Shown here in pieces: positions 1 through 7,501 of a stretch of DNA of 64,000 bases (position 1 is the stretch's first letter; each line of letters begins with the position of its first letter). The stretch is taken from contig NZ_KI912183.1 of NCBI RefSeq assembly GCF_000189755.2, forward strand, positions 1,738,257 through 1,802,256, read 5' to 3'. A program made the position numbers and the translations under genes. The notes under the pieces are model-generated. The model was not told the DNA's origin and did not search any database. It saw nothing but the letters and a program-made list of their open reading frames with translations. Source of the DNA: Desulfotomaculum nigrificans DSM 574. GTDB taxonomy: Bacteria > Bacillota > Desulfotomaculia > Desulfotomaculales > Desulfotomaculaceae.

Positions 1-2
1 TC

Positions 3-428
3 TTTGAAGGGGGAAATTATCCGGCCACCGCAGAGGTGCAGGAAGATGCTGTGGTAGGGGTGCTGCGTAACCAAGACATTGAAAGGCTGATTAGCCATAA
101 CCCCAGTATGGCCGTAGGGATGCTTAGGATTATGTCCCGGCGATTGAGGACGGCCCAGGAAAAGGTGATGAATCTGGCGTTGCATGATACCGCCCGCCGC
201 CTGGCCTTTACGTTAATTAAAATGGCCGAGGAACATGGTGTAAAAGAAGCCCGAGGTACTTTAATTAACCTTAGCCTGACCAACCAAGAGCTGGCCAATA
301 TGACCGGCAGTTCCCGGGAAACCATTAACCGCATGCTGAACAGCTTTAAGCGAGCCGGTGCTATTGATATGGACCGGCAGCAAATTTATTTGCTCGATAA
401 AGGGAAGCTGGAAAATTTATTGAGGTAA
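3..428 (+). CDS. Crp/Fnr-family transcriptional regulator, 5'-truncated by the window edge
   Basis: The frame is open from base 3 and its first codons already encode family-like residues (FEGGNYPATAEV), so the start and most of the effector-binding beta-roll lie outside the window; about 141 residues remain. Visible are the end of the sensor domain, the long dimerisation helix and a C-terminal winged helix-turn-helix. The recognition helix reads SRETINRML and keeps the Arg-Glu-x-x-x-Arg spacing with which E. coli Crp (SRETVGRIL) reads TGTGA half-sites. A perfect TGTGA-N6-TCACA site at 2257-2272 stands before the neighbouring minus-strand redox operon, so that operon is a likely target (inference). 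The effector cannot be told from this part of the protein. Confidence 0.9.
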   Translation, partial: FEGGNYPATAEVQEDAVVGVLRNQDIERLISHNPSMAVGMLRIMSRRLRTAQEKVMNLALHDTARRLAFTLIKMAEEHGVKEARGTLINLSLTNQELANMTGSSRETINRMLNSFKRAGAIDMDRQQIYLLDKGKLENLLR

Positions 429-540
429 GTTGCTTATATGTATCCCCGGCAACAGGTAAAGCAGCCAGGGTGGCCGGTACCCAGCTGGCAGCAAGGCTAA
501 AAAAATGGCACTAACCACTTCATCCTTTAAAAACAAAAAC

Positions 541-561
541 ACACCCGGCATCCCCGGGTGT
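541..561 (-). terminator. Rho-independent terminator of the redox operon
   Basis: An 8-bp perfect stem (ACACCCGG at 541-548 with CCGGGTGT at 554-561) is followed on the minus strand by a T-rich run (complement of 529-540). It ends the transcript of the minus-strand genes 2119 to 678. Confidence 0.8.
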
Positions 562-677
562 TAAATAAGAGGCGGGTGCACTATTCGCGCATAGCTAATA
601 TTATAGTAAAAGTTACGACAAAAGTCGAGTCTTTTATTTAGCATATCAGAAAGACTTTCCGCCATGCACAGGAGCAA

Positions 678-1376
678 CTAAGGCTGCCGCCGGCTTGTGC
701 CCCTTGTGGGTACGCCCAAAGGCTTGGCGCCAGCCAAGTTTTCCTCGCAGTTTTCGACTTTTTGTAGCCTTTGGAGCAGGCTACCCAGTCTTTCCCCGGG
801 TTTTCCCTGTTGTAAAAGCAAATCAAGGGTTTCCCGCAGTAAGGCAGCGGCTCCCCGGACATTGGTTAAGGAGCAAACCTCCTGGGCCAATTGGGGCCTT
901 CTGCCTAATTTACCTCCTCTGATGACCCGGTAGCCCCGCTTATTAATCTTAATGGCACCGGTGGGGCATTTAGCGGCACATTTACCGCAATTCAAGCACA
1001 CCTGCCGGTCTATGATGGGTCCGGCCTCACCCAGCACGATGCAGTCATCCGGACAGGCGGCCACACATAAACCGCACATGGTACAACCTGCCCCTATTTC
1101 CGGCACTGCTTGTCCCTGTAAAGCAAAATCTTTAATCTGGGGCTGGCAGCAGGAATTGGGGCAGCCGGCTATGGCCACCTGAAAAATATTATGGGATTTT
1201 GGCTTCACCCCACCTAACCGGGCCAGTTGCCGCCGGGAAAAGTCTATCTCTTGAAAAATTTCATGCAATCTTTTCGCCGCTTCATCCATATCAACTAAAG
1301 CATTATGGCAATCCCAGCATTTATTTATTTGGTACAGCTCCGTTGAGTTTAACTTCTCCTTCTCTCCCCTGACCAA
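678..1376 (-). CDS. Short sulfite/nitrite-reductase-domain protein with ferredoxin-type [4Fe-4S] motifs
   Basis: About 232 residues. The N-terminal third resembles the siroheme/[4Fe-4S] half of sulfite reductases: it has CPNSCCQPQIKDFALQG, the usual CxxxC cluster motif. The upstream partner motif is CWDC rather than the common C-x5-C. Two ferredoxin motifs follow (CTMCGLCVAACP and CLNCGKCAAKCP), then a charged C-terminal tail. Whether siroheme is bound is uncertain because the N-terminal half of a full-length sulfite reductase is missing. The start is taken as TTG at 1376, seven bases after AGGAGG (1384-1389). A GTG at 1418 in the same frame has no ribosome binding site. It is the last gene of an operon with a CopD-like membrane protein and a DUF1858 protein. 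A small low-spin sulfite reductase or an electron-transfer protein are both possible roles. Confidence 0.75.
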   Translation of the reverse strand: MVRGEKEKLNSTELYQINKCWDCHNALVDMDEAAKRLHEIFQEIDFSRRQLARLGGVKPKSHNIFQVAIAGCPNSCCQPQIKDFALQGQAVPEIGAGCTMCGLCVAACPDDCIVLGEAGPIIDRQVCLNCGKCAAKCPTGAIKINKRGYRVIRGGKLGRRPQLAQEVCSLTNVRGAAALLRETLDLLLQQGKPGERLGSLLQRLQKVENCEENLAGAKPLGVPTRGTSRRQP

Positions 1377-1427
1377 ACTTAATCCTCCTCTTCCGGTCCA
1401 AAAAAATAGCCCCTGCACCGCAGAGGC

Positions 1428-1910
1428 TTATCTAATGATGGCCATAATGAATAAAATAGTCACTCCCAAAGCCAGATTTAAAGCTGAGAAGGTTATAAAC
1501 CTCCGCTGCATGCGGGAGAACTCCGGGGTTGGCTGCTCACCGGGCCTTTGGGGTGCTTCTGCCGGTATTCGTTTAGCGTAACTAAGGCTGACGATGGCCG
1601 TTAATAAGACCATAATTATAAACAGGCTTAATTTTAACAGCATCAGTTTGCCGTACCTGCTCATGACAAAGAGGTCAAACATATAAAACCGACCGTACAA
1701 CCGGTATATACCGGTGACAGCCAGTACGGCAATACTGGCCCAGGCCCAACTTTTGAAGCGTTCAATCCCCATCAGCCGTAGGAACTGAGGTGGTATACCT
1801 TTGCCTCCTACGGCCGGAGTAAGCACCAGCATCATAAAAATCATGCTACCTATCCAGGTGGTAAAAGCCAGGTCATGAAAGAACCTGGCGATTTGGATCA
1901 AGCTAAGCAT
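1428..1910 (-). CDS. CopD-like integral membrane protein
   Basis: 160 residues with four strong hydrophobic stretches (about residues 8-32, 54-72, 88-110 and 137-158), which is the four-helix plan of the CopD/YkyA-type membrane proteins. A histidine near the start of helix 1 (RFFHDLAFTTW) and charged residues at helix ends could bind heme or a metal, as proposed for relatives. It sits between the DUF1858 gene (stop 1922) and the siroheme-domain ferredoxin gene (start 1376), so a role as membrane anchor or electron conduit for that protein is reasonable but unproven. Copper transport itself is not indicated: no copper genes are nearby. Confidence 0.7.
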   Translation of the reverse strand: MLSLIQIARFFHDLAFTTWIGSMIFMMLVLTPAVGGKGIPPQFLRLMGIERFKSWAWASIAVLAVTGIYRLYGRFYMFDLFVMSRYGKLMLLKLSLFIIMVLLTAIVSLSYAKRIPAEAPQRPGEQPTPEFSRMQRRFITFSALNLALGVTILFIMAIIR

Positions 1911-1921
1911 CTCACTGCCCC

Positions 1922-2119
1922 TTATTTAGCTACCTTATTTAACTCGGCCAGCAGCGCTTCAATGTCTATGCCGTGCAACATGGCACCCTTTTCCAGGGAT
2001 TCCAGTTGAGCCGTAGGGCAACTGAGGCAGCCCATACCATAACGCTGGAAAACCTCTACAGTTTGGGGATATTGTTTAACAATATAACCCATGGTCATGT
2101 CTTTGGTAATGTTAGCCAT
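1922..2119 (-). CDS. DUF1858 domain protein (short disulfide/CxxC protein)
   Basis: 65 residues starting at ATG 2119, which follows a clear AGGAGGG; the longer in-frame extension to 2158 lacks a binding site. The whole protein is one DUF1858 domain: an N-terminal segment MTMGYIVKQYPQTVEVF, then GMGCLSCPTAQLESLEKGA with a CxxC pair, then a short helical end. These proteins are found with hybrid-cluster and other redox proteins in anaerobes, and the CxxC pair is thought to be redox-active. It is the first gene of a three-gene operon, and a Crp-type site lies about 140 bases upstream. Confidence 0.85.
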   Translation of the reverse strand: MANITKDMTMGYIVKQYPQTVEVFQRYGMGCLSCPTAQLESLEKGAMLHGIDIEALLAELNKVAK

Positions 2120-2256
2120 ATTTTTCCCTCCTAAGTGTATCAAGATTATTTTGTGCATTTCCGCTATTTAATATAATTGGCTTTGATTTTTATTGAGGTT
2201 GTTTTAATGATAACTCTATTTGCTTGTTATTATTGTGAGTTGGGCAACTAAGCTGC

Positions 2257-2272
2257 TGTGAGATTGGTCACA
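2257..2272. promoter_or_regulatory. Crp-type operator TGTGA-N6-TCACA
   Basis: TGTGAGATTGGTCACA is a perfect palindrome at the ten conserved positions, extended to CTGTGA...TCACAG (2256-2273). It lies 138 bases upstream of the DUF1858 start in an intergenic region and matches the half-site that the SRETINR helix of the Crp/Fnr protein at 3-428 should read. HcpR-like Crp/Fnr regulators of anaerobes use similar sites. Confidence 0.6.
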
Positions 2273-2277
2273 GAACA

Positions 2278-2294
2278 TCTTCCTGCGAAAGATT
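2278..2294. repeat. 17-bp dispersed repeat, copy 1
   Basis: TCTTCCTGCGAAAGATT occurs here and again, identical, at 14256-14272. Read on the minus strand, both copies are followed within a few bases by TGTTCT. Both copies are intergenic and upstream of small minus-strand genes. The function is not known. Confidence 0.6.
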
Positions 2295-2296
2295 TG

Positions 2297-2325
2297 TGTG
2301 GCAAGAGGACGTTTCTCTTGCCACA
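2297..2325. repeat. 11-bp inverted repeat, REP-like
   Basis: TGTGGCAAGAG (2297-2307) and CTCTTGCCACA (2315-2325) are exact inverted copies around a 7-base loop GACGTTT. There is no T-run on either side, so it does not look like a terminator. The form resembles REP palindromes associated with Y1 transposases (inference). Confidence 0.55.
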
Positions 2326-2334
2326 TGCCAAAAA

Positions 2335-2358
2335 AACCCTGTGATCGCTCACAGGGTT
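2335..2358 (-). terminator. Rho-independent terminator of nrdR-nrdD-nrdG
   Basis: A perfect 10-bp stem (AACCCTGTGA / TCACAGGGTT) with a TCGC loop is followed on the minus strand by TTTTTT. It stands 75 bases after the nrdG stop. The remainder of the 313-base gap 2120-2432 holds the Crp-type site and the two repeats listed above. Confidence 0.85.
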
Positions 2359-2432
2359 AAACTTGTTTTCTTTAGGGCTTTGACAGCGAGTTTTTTTCTC
2401 ACCTCTGACTTCTCACATCTCACTTCTATGCC

Positions 2433-2969
2433 TTACCAGCCAGGCTGCCATTCCACCACCTGACCGGCCCGCCTGGTTTTTGGCAGATCAATCAGCCGCT
2501 GGTTGGCGGAGCCCCGGAAAGCCAGCTCCAGGTCCTTTTTATCCTGCTCAAAGGGCCCGTCCACCAGTACATCAATCAAATCCAGCACCGGCAGGTGTTT
2601 TACTTCATCATATTTATAACCGGTATATACCCAAATGTCCAGGTGAGGAAAATCCTGCTTCAGCTGTACCACCAGCTGGTGTAAAGCCTCCGGCTGCAAC
2701 AGCGGGTCCCCGCCACTAAAGGTAATACCCTGGGTGATGGGAGAAATACTGGCCCTGATTTCTGTCAGGGCTTCCTCTATGGTGACTTCCCTGCCCCCGT
2801 TGCTGTCCAGTAAATCAGGGTTATGGCAACCCGGGCAGTGGCGAGGGCATCCCTGTAAAAACACCACTGTTCTTAAGCCGGGCCCGTCTACCACACTATT
2901 GGCTGTTATACCCCCGATACGGAGTTTATTACTCACAGGTATCATCCCCTGTTGGTTAATCCCGTGCAT
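2433..2969 (-). CDS. nrdG: Anaerobic ribonucleoside-triphosphate reductase activating protein
   Basis: Radical-SAM activase that makes the glycyl radical on NrdD using S-adenosylmethionine and a reduced [4Fe-4S] cluster. The cluster motif is CPRHCPGC (CxxxCxxC), preceded by the family signature SVVDGPGLRTVVFLQG and followed by TFSGGDPLLQP. About 178 residues from the chosen ATG at 2969, which overlaps the end of nrdD by 14 bases and has AGGA four bases upstream. ATG 2945 is an alternative with almost the same product. The overlap indicates translational coupling with nrdD; a strong terminator follows. Confidence 0.93.
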   Translation of the reverse strand: MHGINQQGMIPVSNKLRIGGITANSVVDGPGLRTVVFLQGCPRHCPGCHNPDLLDSNGGREVTIEEALTEIRASISPITQGITFSGGDPLLQPEALHQLVVQLKQDFPHLDIWVYTGYKYDEVKHLPVLDLIDVLVDGPFEQDKKDLELAFRGSANQRLIDLPKTRRAGQVVEWQPGW

Positions 2970-4986
2970 TAAATCCTGTGTGCACCACCCGGTCATGTAG
3001 TTCCTCCACCTTGGCATCGTTAAACCGATCAACGGTACTAAGGTAACCGGTAATCCGCCGCACCCGGCGAATCTCGGTGGATTCACAACGGGGGCAGGTA
3101 TCCTGGTTAATTACTCCGGTTACACTGCAAGAGGTGCAATAGTCCACCGGGAAGTTAATGGCCGCATAACCCATATCACTGGCCCGCATGTGTTTAATAA
3201 TTGCCTCCACTGCCTGTGGGTTATGCAGCGGGGGAGATGCCATTTCCACATAACTGATATGCCCGGCGTTACAATATTTATGGTAAGGACCTTCCAAAGA
3301 AATTTTATCAAAGATACTAATGGGATAGCCCACCGGTATATGGAAAGAGTTAGTGTAGTAACTCTTATCTGTTACCCCGGGAATAATGCCAAATTCCTTT
3401 CTATCCAGTTTGGCGAACCGGCCGGCAACGCTCTCGGCGGGAGTGGCCAGCAAGGTATAATTTAAATCATACTTTTCAGCGGCCTCATCCACCTTACGCC
3501 GCAGGTATTCCACTATTTGTAGGCCCAGGGCCTGTGCCTCTTCACTTTCGCCATGGTGTTTGCCGGTTAAGGCCACCAGGGCCTCGGCCAAACCAATAAA
3601 GCCCGGTGACAGGGTACCGTGTTTAATGGCTTCTTCAATGGGATCATCGGGTTTAAGTGTCTGGGAGTCAAGATATAAACCCTGTCCCATCACAAAGGGC
3701 ATGTCTTTAACCTTTAACTTAGCCTGTACGCCATACCGGTGATAGAGTTGGCGGCAGGTTAAGTCCATGGTTTCATCCAACAGATGGTAAAACTTATCTA
3801 TGTTCCGTTCGGCCCTAATGGCGATCCTGGGTAAATTAATGGTGGTAAAGGACAAATTACCTCGGCCATCGGTTACCGCCGGACCCCTGCGGTTAGCCAT
3901 GACCCTGGTGCGGCAGCCCATGTAACCCACCTGGTCGCCATATTCCTGGTTAAAGGAAGAATCCATAAAACTAAAGGTTGGATTTAGCCGTTTAGAGGCT
4001 ACTCTGATAGCTAACTGGAATAAATCATAGTTAGGATCCCCGGGATTCAGGTTAACCCCTTCCTTAAGTTTAAAAATGATGTTGGGGAAAATGGGGTTCT
4101 CGCCCCGACCCAGGCCGGCCTCATAGGCTAACAATAAATTTCGGGTAACCTTGCGGGCGGCCTCGGAGGTTTCGGTACCCAGGTTAATACTGGAGAAAGG
4201 TACCTGAGCTCCGGCCCGGCTGTGCATGCTGTTTAAATTATAAATCAGAGCTTCCATGGCCTGATAAGTTTCCTCATCGCTGGCGTCCTCCACATAGGGT
4301 GCAATATCCCGGTCAAAGAAGGCAAAGGACTGACCCCCGTGCATGTCGTTTTGTGAGCTCTGCAGAATGATGGCCGCCAGTGCCGTGGCCGAGGTGGGAC
4401 GTTTAGGTGGCCGGATATAACCATGGCCGGTATTAAATCCCTCTTTAAGCAATTTACCCAGCGGGATTTGAATGCAGGTAAGAGTTTTACCATAAAAATC
4501 GAGATCGTGAATATGGATGTCTCCCCGGATATGAGCCTGAGACATTTCTTCCGGTATTAAGCGGGTCAGGTAATATTTCTTACTGGCCGCACTGGCAATC
4601 TGCAGCATTTTGGCCGACGGAGAATTAGAAATGTTGGCATTCTCCCGGTTGGTTTCAGCCAGAATTTCTGCCACCGCGTCCATTAAATCACTTTTAGCTT
4701 CCCGCAGACGGGTGCGCTGGTGCCGGTACAAAATATATGCTTTAGCCGTACGGGCGTGGCCGGTCTCAATGAGTACCTTTTCTACCATATCCTGAACTTC
4801 TTCAACCCCGAACAGATTGCCGTTATATTTTTTCTTGAGCATCTTTAATACTTCCAGGGTGAGTTCCATAGCTGTTTGGCGGTCTTCACCGCCAACGGCT
4901 TTAGCTGCTTTAAAAATGGCTTCAGTGATTTTAGTTTCATCAAACGGTACTATCCGCCCATCCCTTTTCTGGATATCTTTAAACAT
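2956..4986 (-). CDS. nrdD: Anaerobic (class III) ribonucleoside-triphosphate reductase
   Basis: 676 residues, normal length. Reduces ribonucleotides to deoxyribonucleotides without oxygen. An N-terminal ATP-cone (about residues 1-95, beginning KRDGRIVPFDETKI) provides allosteric control. The C-terminal end has four zinc-binding cysteines (CTSC and CPRC, about 617-634) followed by the glycyl-radical loop RRITGYLSTVDRFN, with the radical glycine near residue 647. It lies between nrdR (upstream) and nrdG (downstream, overlapping), so regulator, enzyme and activase form one minus-strand unit. Confidence 0.97.
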   Translation of the reverse strand: MFKDIQKRDGRIVPFDETKITEAIFKAAKAVGGEDRQTAMELTLEVLKMLKKKYNGNLFGVEEVQDMVEKVLIETGHARTAKAYILYRHQRTRLREAKSDLMDAVAEILAETNRENANISNSPSAKMLQIASAASKKYYLTRLIPEEMSQAHIRGDIHIHDLDFYGKTLTCIQIPLGKLLKEGFNTGHGYIRPPKRPTSATALAAIILQSSQNDMHGGQSFAFFDRDIAPYVEDASDEETYQAMEALIYNLNSMHSRAGAQVPFSSINLGTETSEAARKVTRNLLLAYEAGLGRGENPIFPNIIFKLKEGVNLNPGDPNYDLFQLAIRVASKRLNPTFSFMDSSFNQEYGDQVGYMGCRTRVMANRRGPAVTDGRGNLSFTTINLPRIAIRAERNIDKFYHLLDETMDLTCRQLYHRYGVQAKLKVKDMPFVMGQGLYLDSQTLKPDDPIEEAIKHGTLSPGFIGLAEALVALTGKHHGESEEAQALGLQIVEYLRRKVDEAAEKYDLNYTLLATPAESVAGRFAKLDRKEFGIIPGVTDKSYYTNSFHIPVGYPISIFDKISLEGPYHKYCNAGHISYVEMASPPLHNPQAVEAIIKHMRASDMGYAAINFPVDYCTSCSVTGVINQDTCPRCESTEIRRVRRITGYLSTVDRFNDAKVEELHDRVVHTGFNARD

Positions 4987-5003
4987 ATCTATAGGGCCCC
5001 CTT

Positions 5004-5465
5004 TTAACTTGACTTGCTCTTTAAAAGCTGCTCTACCTCTTGTAAAAAACTGTAAACATCCCGAAACTGACGATAGACCGAGGCAAACCGAACATAGGCT
5101 ACCTCGTCCAATTCCCGCAGTCGGTCCATGACCATTTCCCCGATTTCTTGGCTGGGTACTTCCAGTTCCATGTTATTGCGTAATTCCCTCTCAATATAGC
5201 TTACAGTTTTCTCCAGTTCCTGGACCGGTACAGGTCTTTTTTCACAGGCCTTAATTAATCCCGCCAGTAATTTGGCACGATCAAATACTTCCCGTCGACC
5301 GTCTTTTTTGACTATAACCAACGGCCTTTCTTCTACTCTTTCGTAGGTTGTAAATCTTTTGCCGCATTCACCACATTCCCTGCGGCGGCGAATACTGTTG
5401 CCATCGTCAGCTGGCCGGGAGTCCAGGACCCGGCTTTCCGAAAAACTGCAGAAGGGACAACGCAT
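5004..5465 (-). CDS. nrdR: Transcriptional repressor NrdR
   Basis: 153 residues from ATG 5465 (GGGGGGAAAG just upstream); this gives the canonical N-terminus MRCPFC. An N-terminal zinc ribbon has CPFC and CGEC pairs (CPFC near residue 3, CGEC near 31) followed by [10 protein letters not shown]. An ATP-cone fills the remainder and senses ATP/dATP. The family represses ribonucleotide reductase genes when dATP is high. Its position directly upstream of nrdD makes autoregulation of the whole unit likely; a candidate NrdR box lies 71 bases ahead of the start. Confidence 0.96.
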   Translation of the reverse strand: MRCPFCSFSESRVLDSRPADDGNSIRRRRECGECGKRFTTYERVEERPLVIVKKDGRREVFDRAKLLAGLIKACEKRPVPVQELEKTVSYIERELRNNMELEVPSQEIGEMVMDRLRELDEVAYVRFASVYRQFRDVYSFLQEVEQLLKSKSS

Positions 5466-5535
5466 AACTTTCCCCCCAATATATCGGCGGCCTTGACTTA
5501 ACACCCCTAGATGTTGTGGGCAGATTAATTATAGA

Positions 5536-5551
5536 TTACCATATCTAGTAC
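5536..5551. promoter_or_regulatory. Candidate NrdR box
   Basis: The core CCATATCTAG (5539-5548) agrees with the NrdR box core CWATATATWG at 8 of 10 positions. It lies upstream of nrdR. NrdR sites normally come in pairs about three helical turns apart, and I could not find a convincing second copy, so the call is weak. Confidence 0.3.
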
Positions 5552-5588
5552 GTCAATTGCCATCAGACGTAATTTTTACTAATAAACA

Positions 5589-5608
5589 AGGGAGGGATGT
5601 CCCTCCCT
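5589..5608 (-). terminator. Hairpin after the lipoprotein gene
   Basis: A perfect 9-bp stem AGGGAGGGA / TCCCTCCCT with a two-base centre, followed on the minus strand by TTGTTTATT. It most likely ends the transcript of the lipoprotein gene at 5672-6274; the T-run is interrupted. Confidence 0.55.
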
Positions 5609-5671
5609 CTCAATTGCGCCGTTTTTTAGCATTGGATAATAATAGGAAAAAGGTCCTCATTTTTTAGCCGG

Positions 5672-6274
5672 TTAATCCTGTGCACCGGGCGGAAAAGCAG
5701 CCCGCAGCGGCTTCTTCCGGACCACATCATAGCCAGAAACTGTTACTATTATTTCTTGCAGTAGCTCCGGATGATCCGGTTTAAAATCCTTAATCGTAAC
5801 AGTGGTAGATTGCCCTGCTTTAAGCCGGGGCACTATGGTATGCCTAATGTCAACCTTGGGGGCTGTTTGGTAGTTCATAAAGGTTTTATGTAATTCCCCC
5901 ACCACTCTTAAATCGCTTAAATCTTTTTTGCTGTTATTTTTAATATTAACAGCTATATCAAAGGGGCCGTAGACGGCACCGGCTGCCTGGCCGGACCTAA
6001 TTATATTGTTGGAAACTATATTAACACTCTGTAAGATGATATCTCCCCGGCCGACTTGCCCCGCGGTGTTACCGGCAGTTTGCTGCTTAAGGTCCTGGTA
6101 TGCTTGTTTATATTTGTCCCTTTCTGCGGTTATTTGCTTAATTTGTTCCTGCTGGCTTTTAACCTGGCCCTGTAGTTTTTGTACATCTTGATTGGAGCAA
6201 CCGATCAACCCACTAACCAAAAGGGCCAGCAAAGTAACCAGCATCAGAGTTTTAGTGAGATTAAATTTTTTCAT
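5672..6274 (-). CDS. Lipoprotein with coiled coil, function unknown
   Basis: 200 residues. A lysine-rich start and hydrophobic stretch end in a lipobox, SGLIGCS, with Cys about residue 26, so the mature protein should be lipid-anchored on the outer face of the membrane. Residues about 30-67 (QDVQKLQGQVKSQQEQIKQI and on) are Gln/Lys-rich and coiled-coil-like. The C-terminal part, about 75-195, looks like an extracytoplasmic beta-sandwich (DIAVNIKNNSKKDLSDLRV), comparable to FxLYD-type modules. GGAGG stands at the right distance from the ATG. It is divergent from splB. I do not recognise a specific family. Confidence 0.7.
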   Translation of the reverse strand: MKKFNLTKTLMLVTLLALLVSGLIGCSNQDVQKLQGQVKSQQEQIKQITAERDKYKQAYQDLKQQTAGNTAGQVGRGDIILQSVNIVSNNIIRSGQAAGAVYGPFDIAVNIKNNSKKDLSDLRVVGELHKTFMNYQTAPKVDIRHTIVPRLKAGQSTTVTIKDFKPDHPELLQEIIVTVSGYDVVRKKPLRAAFPPGAQD

Positions 6275-6353
6275 GGAGTCCTCCTACATAATGTTAAGCC
6301 CAGGCGAAATACTTAACCTGAACTTATTTATATTATATAAAGGACGGGGTAAT

Positions 6354-7412
6354 ATGACAAATGTAACGCTAGAGCGGCCGGGGGCAAAGTATATCTTTGT
6401 GCCTAAGCGAGTGTTCTTTGAACCTGACGCTTTGCATTACCGGTTAGGCCAGCAGTTATATGACAGGTTTAAAGCAGAGCATATTCCGGTGGCACTAACC
6501 GGTTCCCATAACCGGGTCACCGGTATTCCGGGACGGACACCGCAAGAAGCCTTCATGGAGGCCAAGCGAACTCTGGTGGTAGGGGTGCGCAAGGGGAGCG
6601 AGTTCCAAACCTGCAAACCTTCGGCCCACTACCAACTGCCCCTGGTTACCAGCTGTCCGGGCAAGTGTGAATATTGTTATCTGTTAACCAACCTCGGTAA
6701 AAAACCCTATGTGCGGGTATATGTCAACATCGAAGAAATTTTGGCCCGGGCTTTAGATTATATAAATCAATTCCTACCCCGGGAAACCATCTTTGAAGGG
6801 ACCGCCACTTCCGACCCCATCCCCGTGGAGCACTACACCGGGGCATTAAAAAAGGCCATTGAATTTTTTGGCCGCCAGAGTCACGCCCGGTTCCGATTTG
6901 TAACCAAATTTACCGATGTGGACTTGTTGTTGGATGCCGTTCATAACGGCCGTACCCGGTTCAGGTTTAGTCTAAATTCGGACTATGTGATAAAAAAATT
7001 TGAACACGGTACTCCCCCTCTGGCAGAGAGAGTGGCAGCAGCGGCTAAAGTAGCCGGGGCAGGTTACCCGGTGGGGTTCCTGGTTGCCCCCATCATGCTC
7101 TATGACGGCTGGCAGCGGGAATACACTAATCTTTTCCACCAACTAAACGCCGCCCTGCCCCCCTCGACCCGGCAGGACCTGACCTTTGAACTAATAACCC
7201 ACCGTTTTACCAAGCGGGCCAAAAACACCATTAACGAAATTTTCCCCGGTTCTGAACTGGATATGGATGAGGAAGCACGGCAGTTTAAATACGGGCAGTT
7301 TGGTTACGGTAAATATGTCTACCCCAAGGAAAGCATGGCGGAAGTGAAAGAAGTTATGGCGGGATTGGTCAGCCGGTTCTTCCCGGCCGCCCGGGTGGAG
7401 TACTTAGTATAA
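6354..7412 (+). CDS. splB: Spore photoproduct lyase (clostridial type)
   Basis: 352 residues; radical-SAM enzyme that reverses the UV lesion spore photoproduct in DNA during germination. The cluster motif is CPGKCEYCY (Cys101, 105, 108). Family blocks FRFVTKFTDVD, TRFRFSLNSDYVIKKFE and ELITHRFTKRAK are present. The start is ATG 6354, after AAAGGA; the open frame reaches back to 6192 but overlaps the divergent lipoprotein promoter region. The hydrogen-donor cysteine of B. subtilis SplB (Cys141, in a Ser-Cys-Thr-Ser-Asp context) is alanine here (TATSDP), while a cysteine before the cluster (TCKPSAHYQ, Cys87) is present. That pattern is as I recall for clostridial lyases. It stands alone on the plus strand. 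Confidence 0.95.
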   Translation: MTNVTLERPGAKYIFVPKRVFFEPDALHYRLGQQLYDRFKAEHIPVALTGSHNRVTGIPGRTPQEAFMEAKRTLVVGVRKGSEFQTCKPSAHYQLPLVTSCPGKCEYCYLLTNLGKKPYVRVYVNIEEILARALDYINQFLPRETIFEGTATSDPIPVEHYTGALKKAIEFFGRQSHARFRFVTKFTDVDLLLDAVHNGRTRFRFSLNSDYVIKKFEHGTPPLAERVAAAAKVAGAGYPVGFLVAPIMLYDGWQREYTNLFHQLNAALPPSTRQDLTFELITHRFTKRAKNTINEIFPGSELDMDEEARQFKYGQFGYGKYVYPKESMAEVKEVMAGLVSRFFPAARVEYLV

Positions 7413-7465
7413 GGATGTAAAACAGAATGGAGGCAGACTGCCAAGATAGCCTATTCTACATAAAA

Positions 7466-7492
7466 AGAGGCTAACCCAAAAGGTTAGCCTCT
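7466..7492. terminator. Bidirectional terminator between splB and lutAB
   Basis: An 11-bp perfect stem AGAGGCTAACC / GGTTAGCCTCT with loop CAAAA. The minus-strand side runs into TTTTTA, which suits the lutAB transcript; the plus side is followed by ATATTTA. The same stem is found again at 42891-42918. Confidence 0.8.
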
Positions 7493-7501
7493 ATATTTAG
7501 C

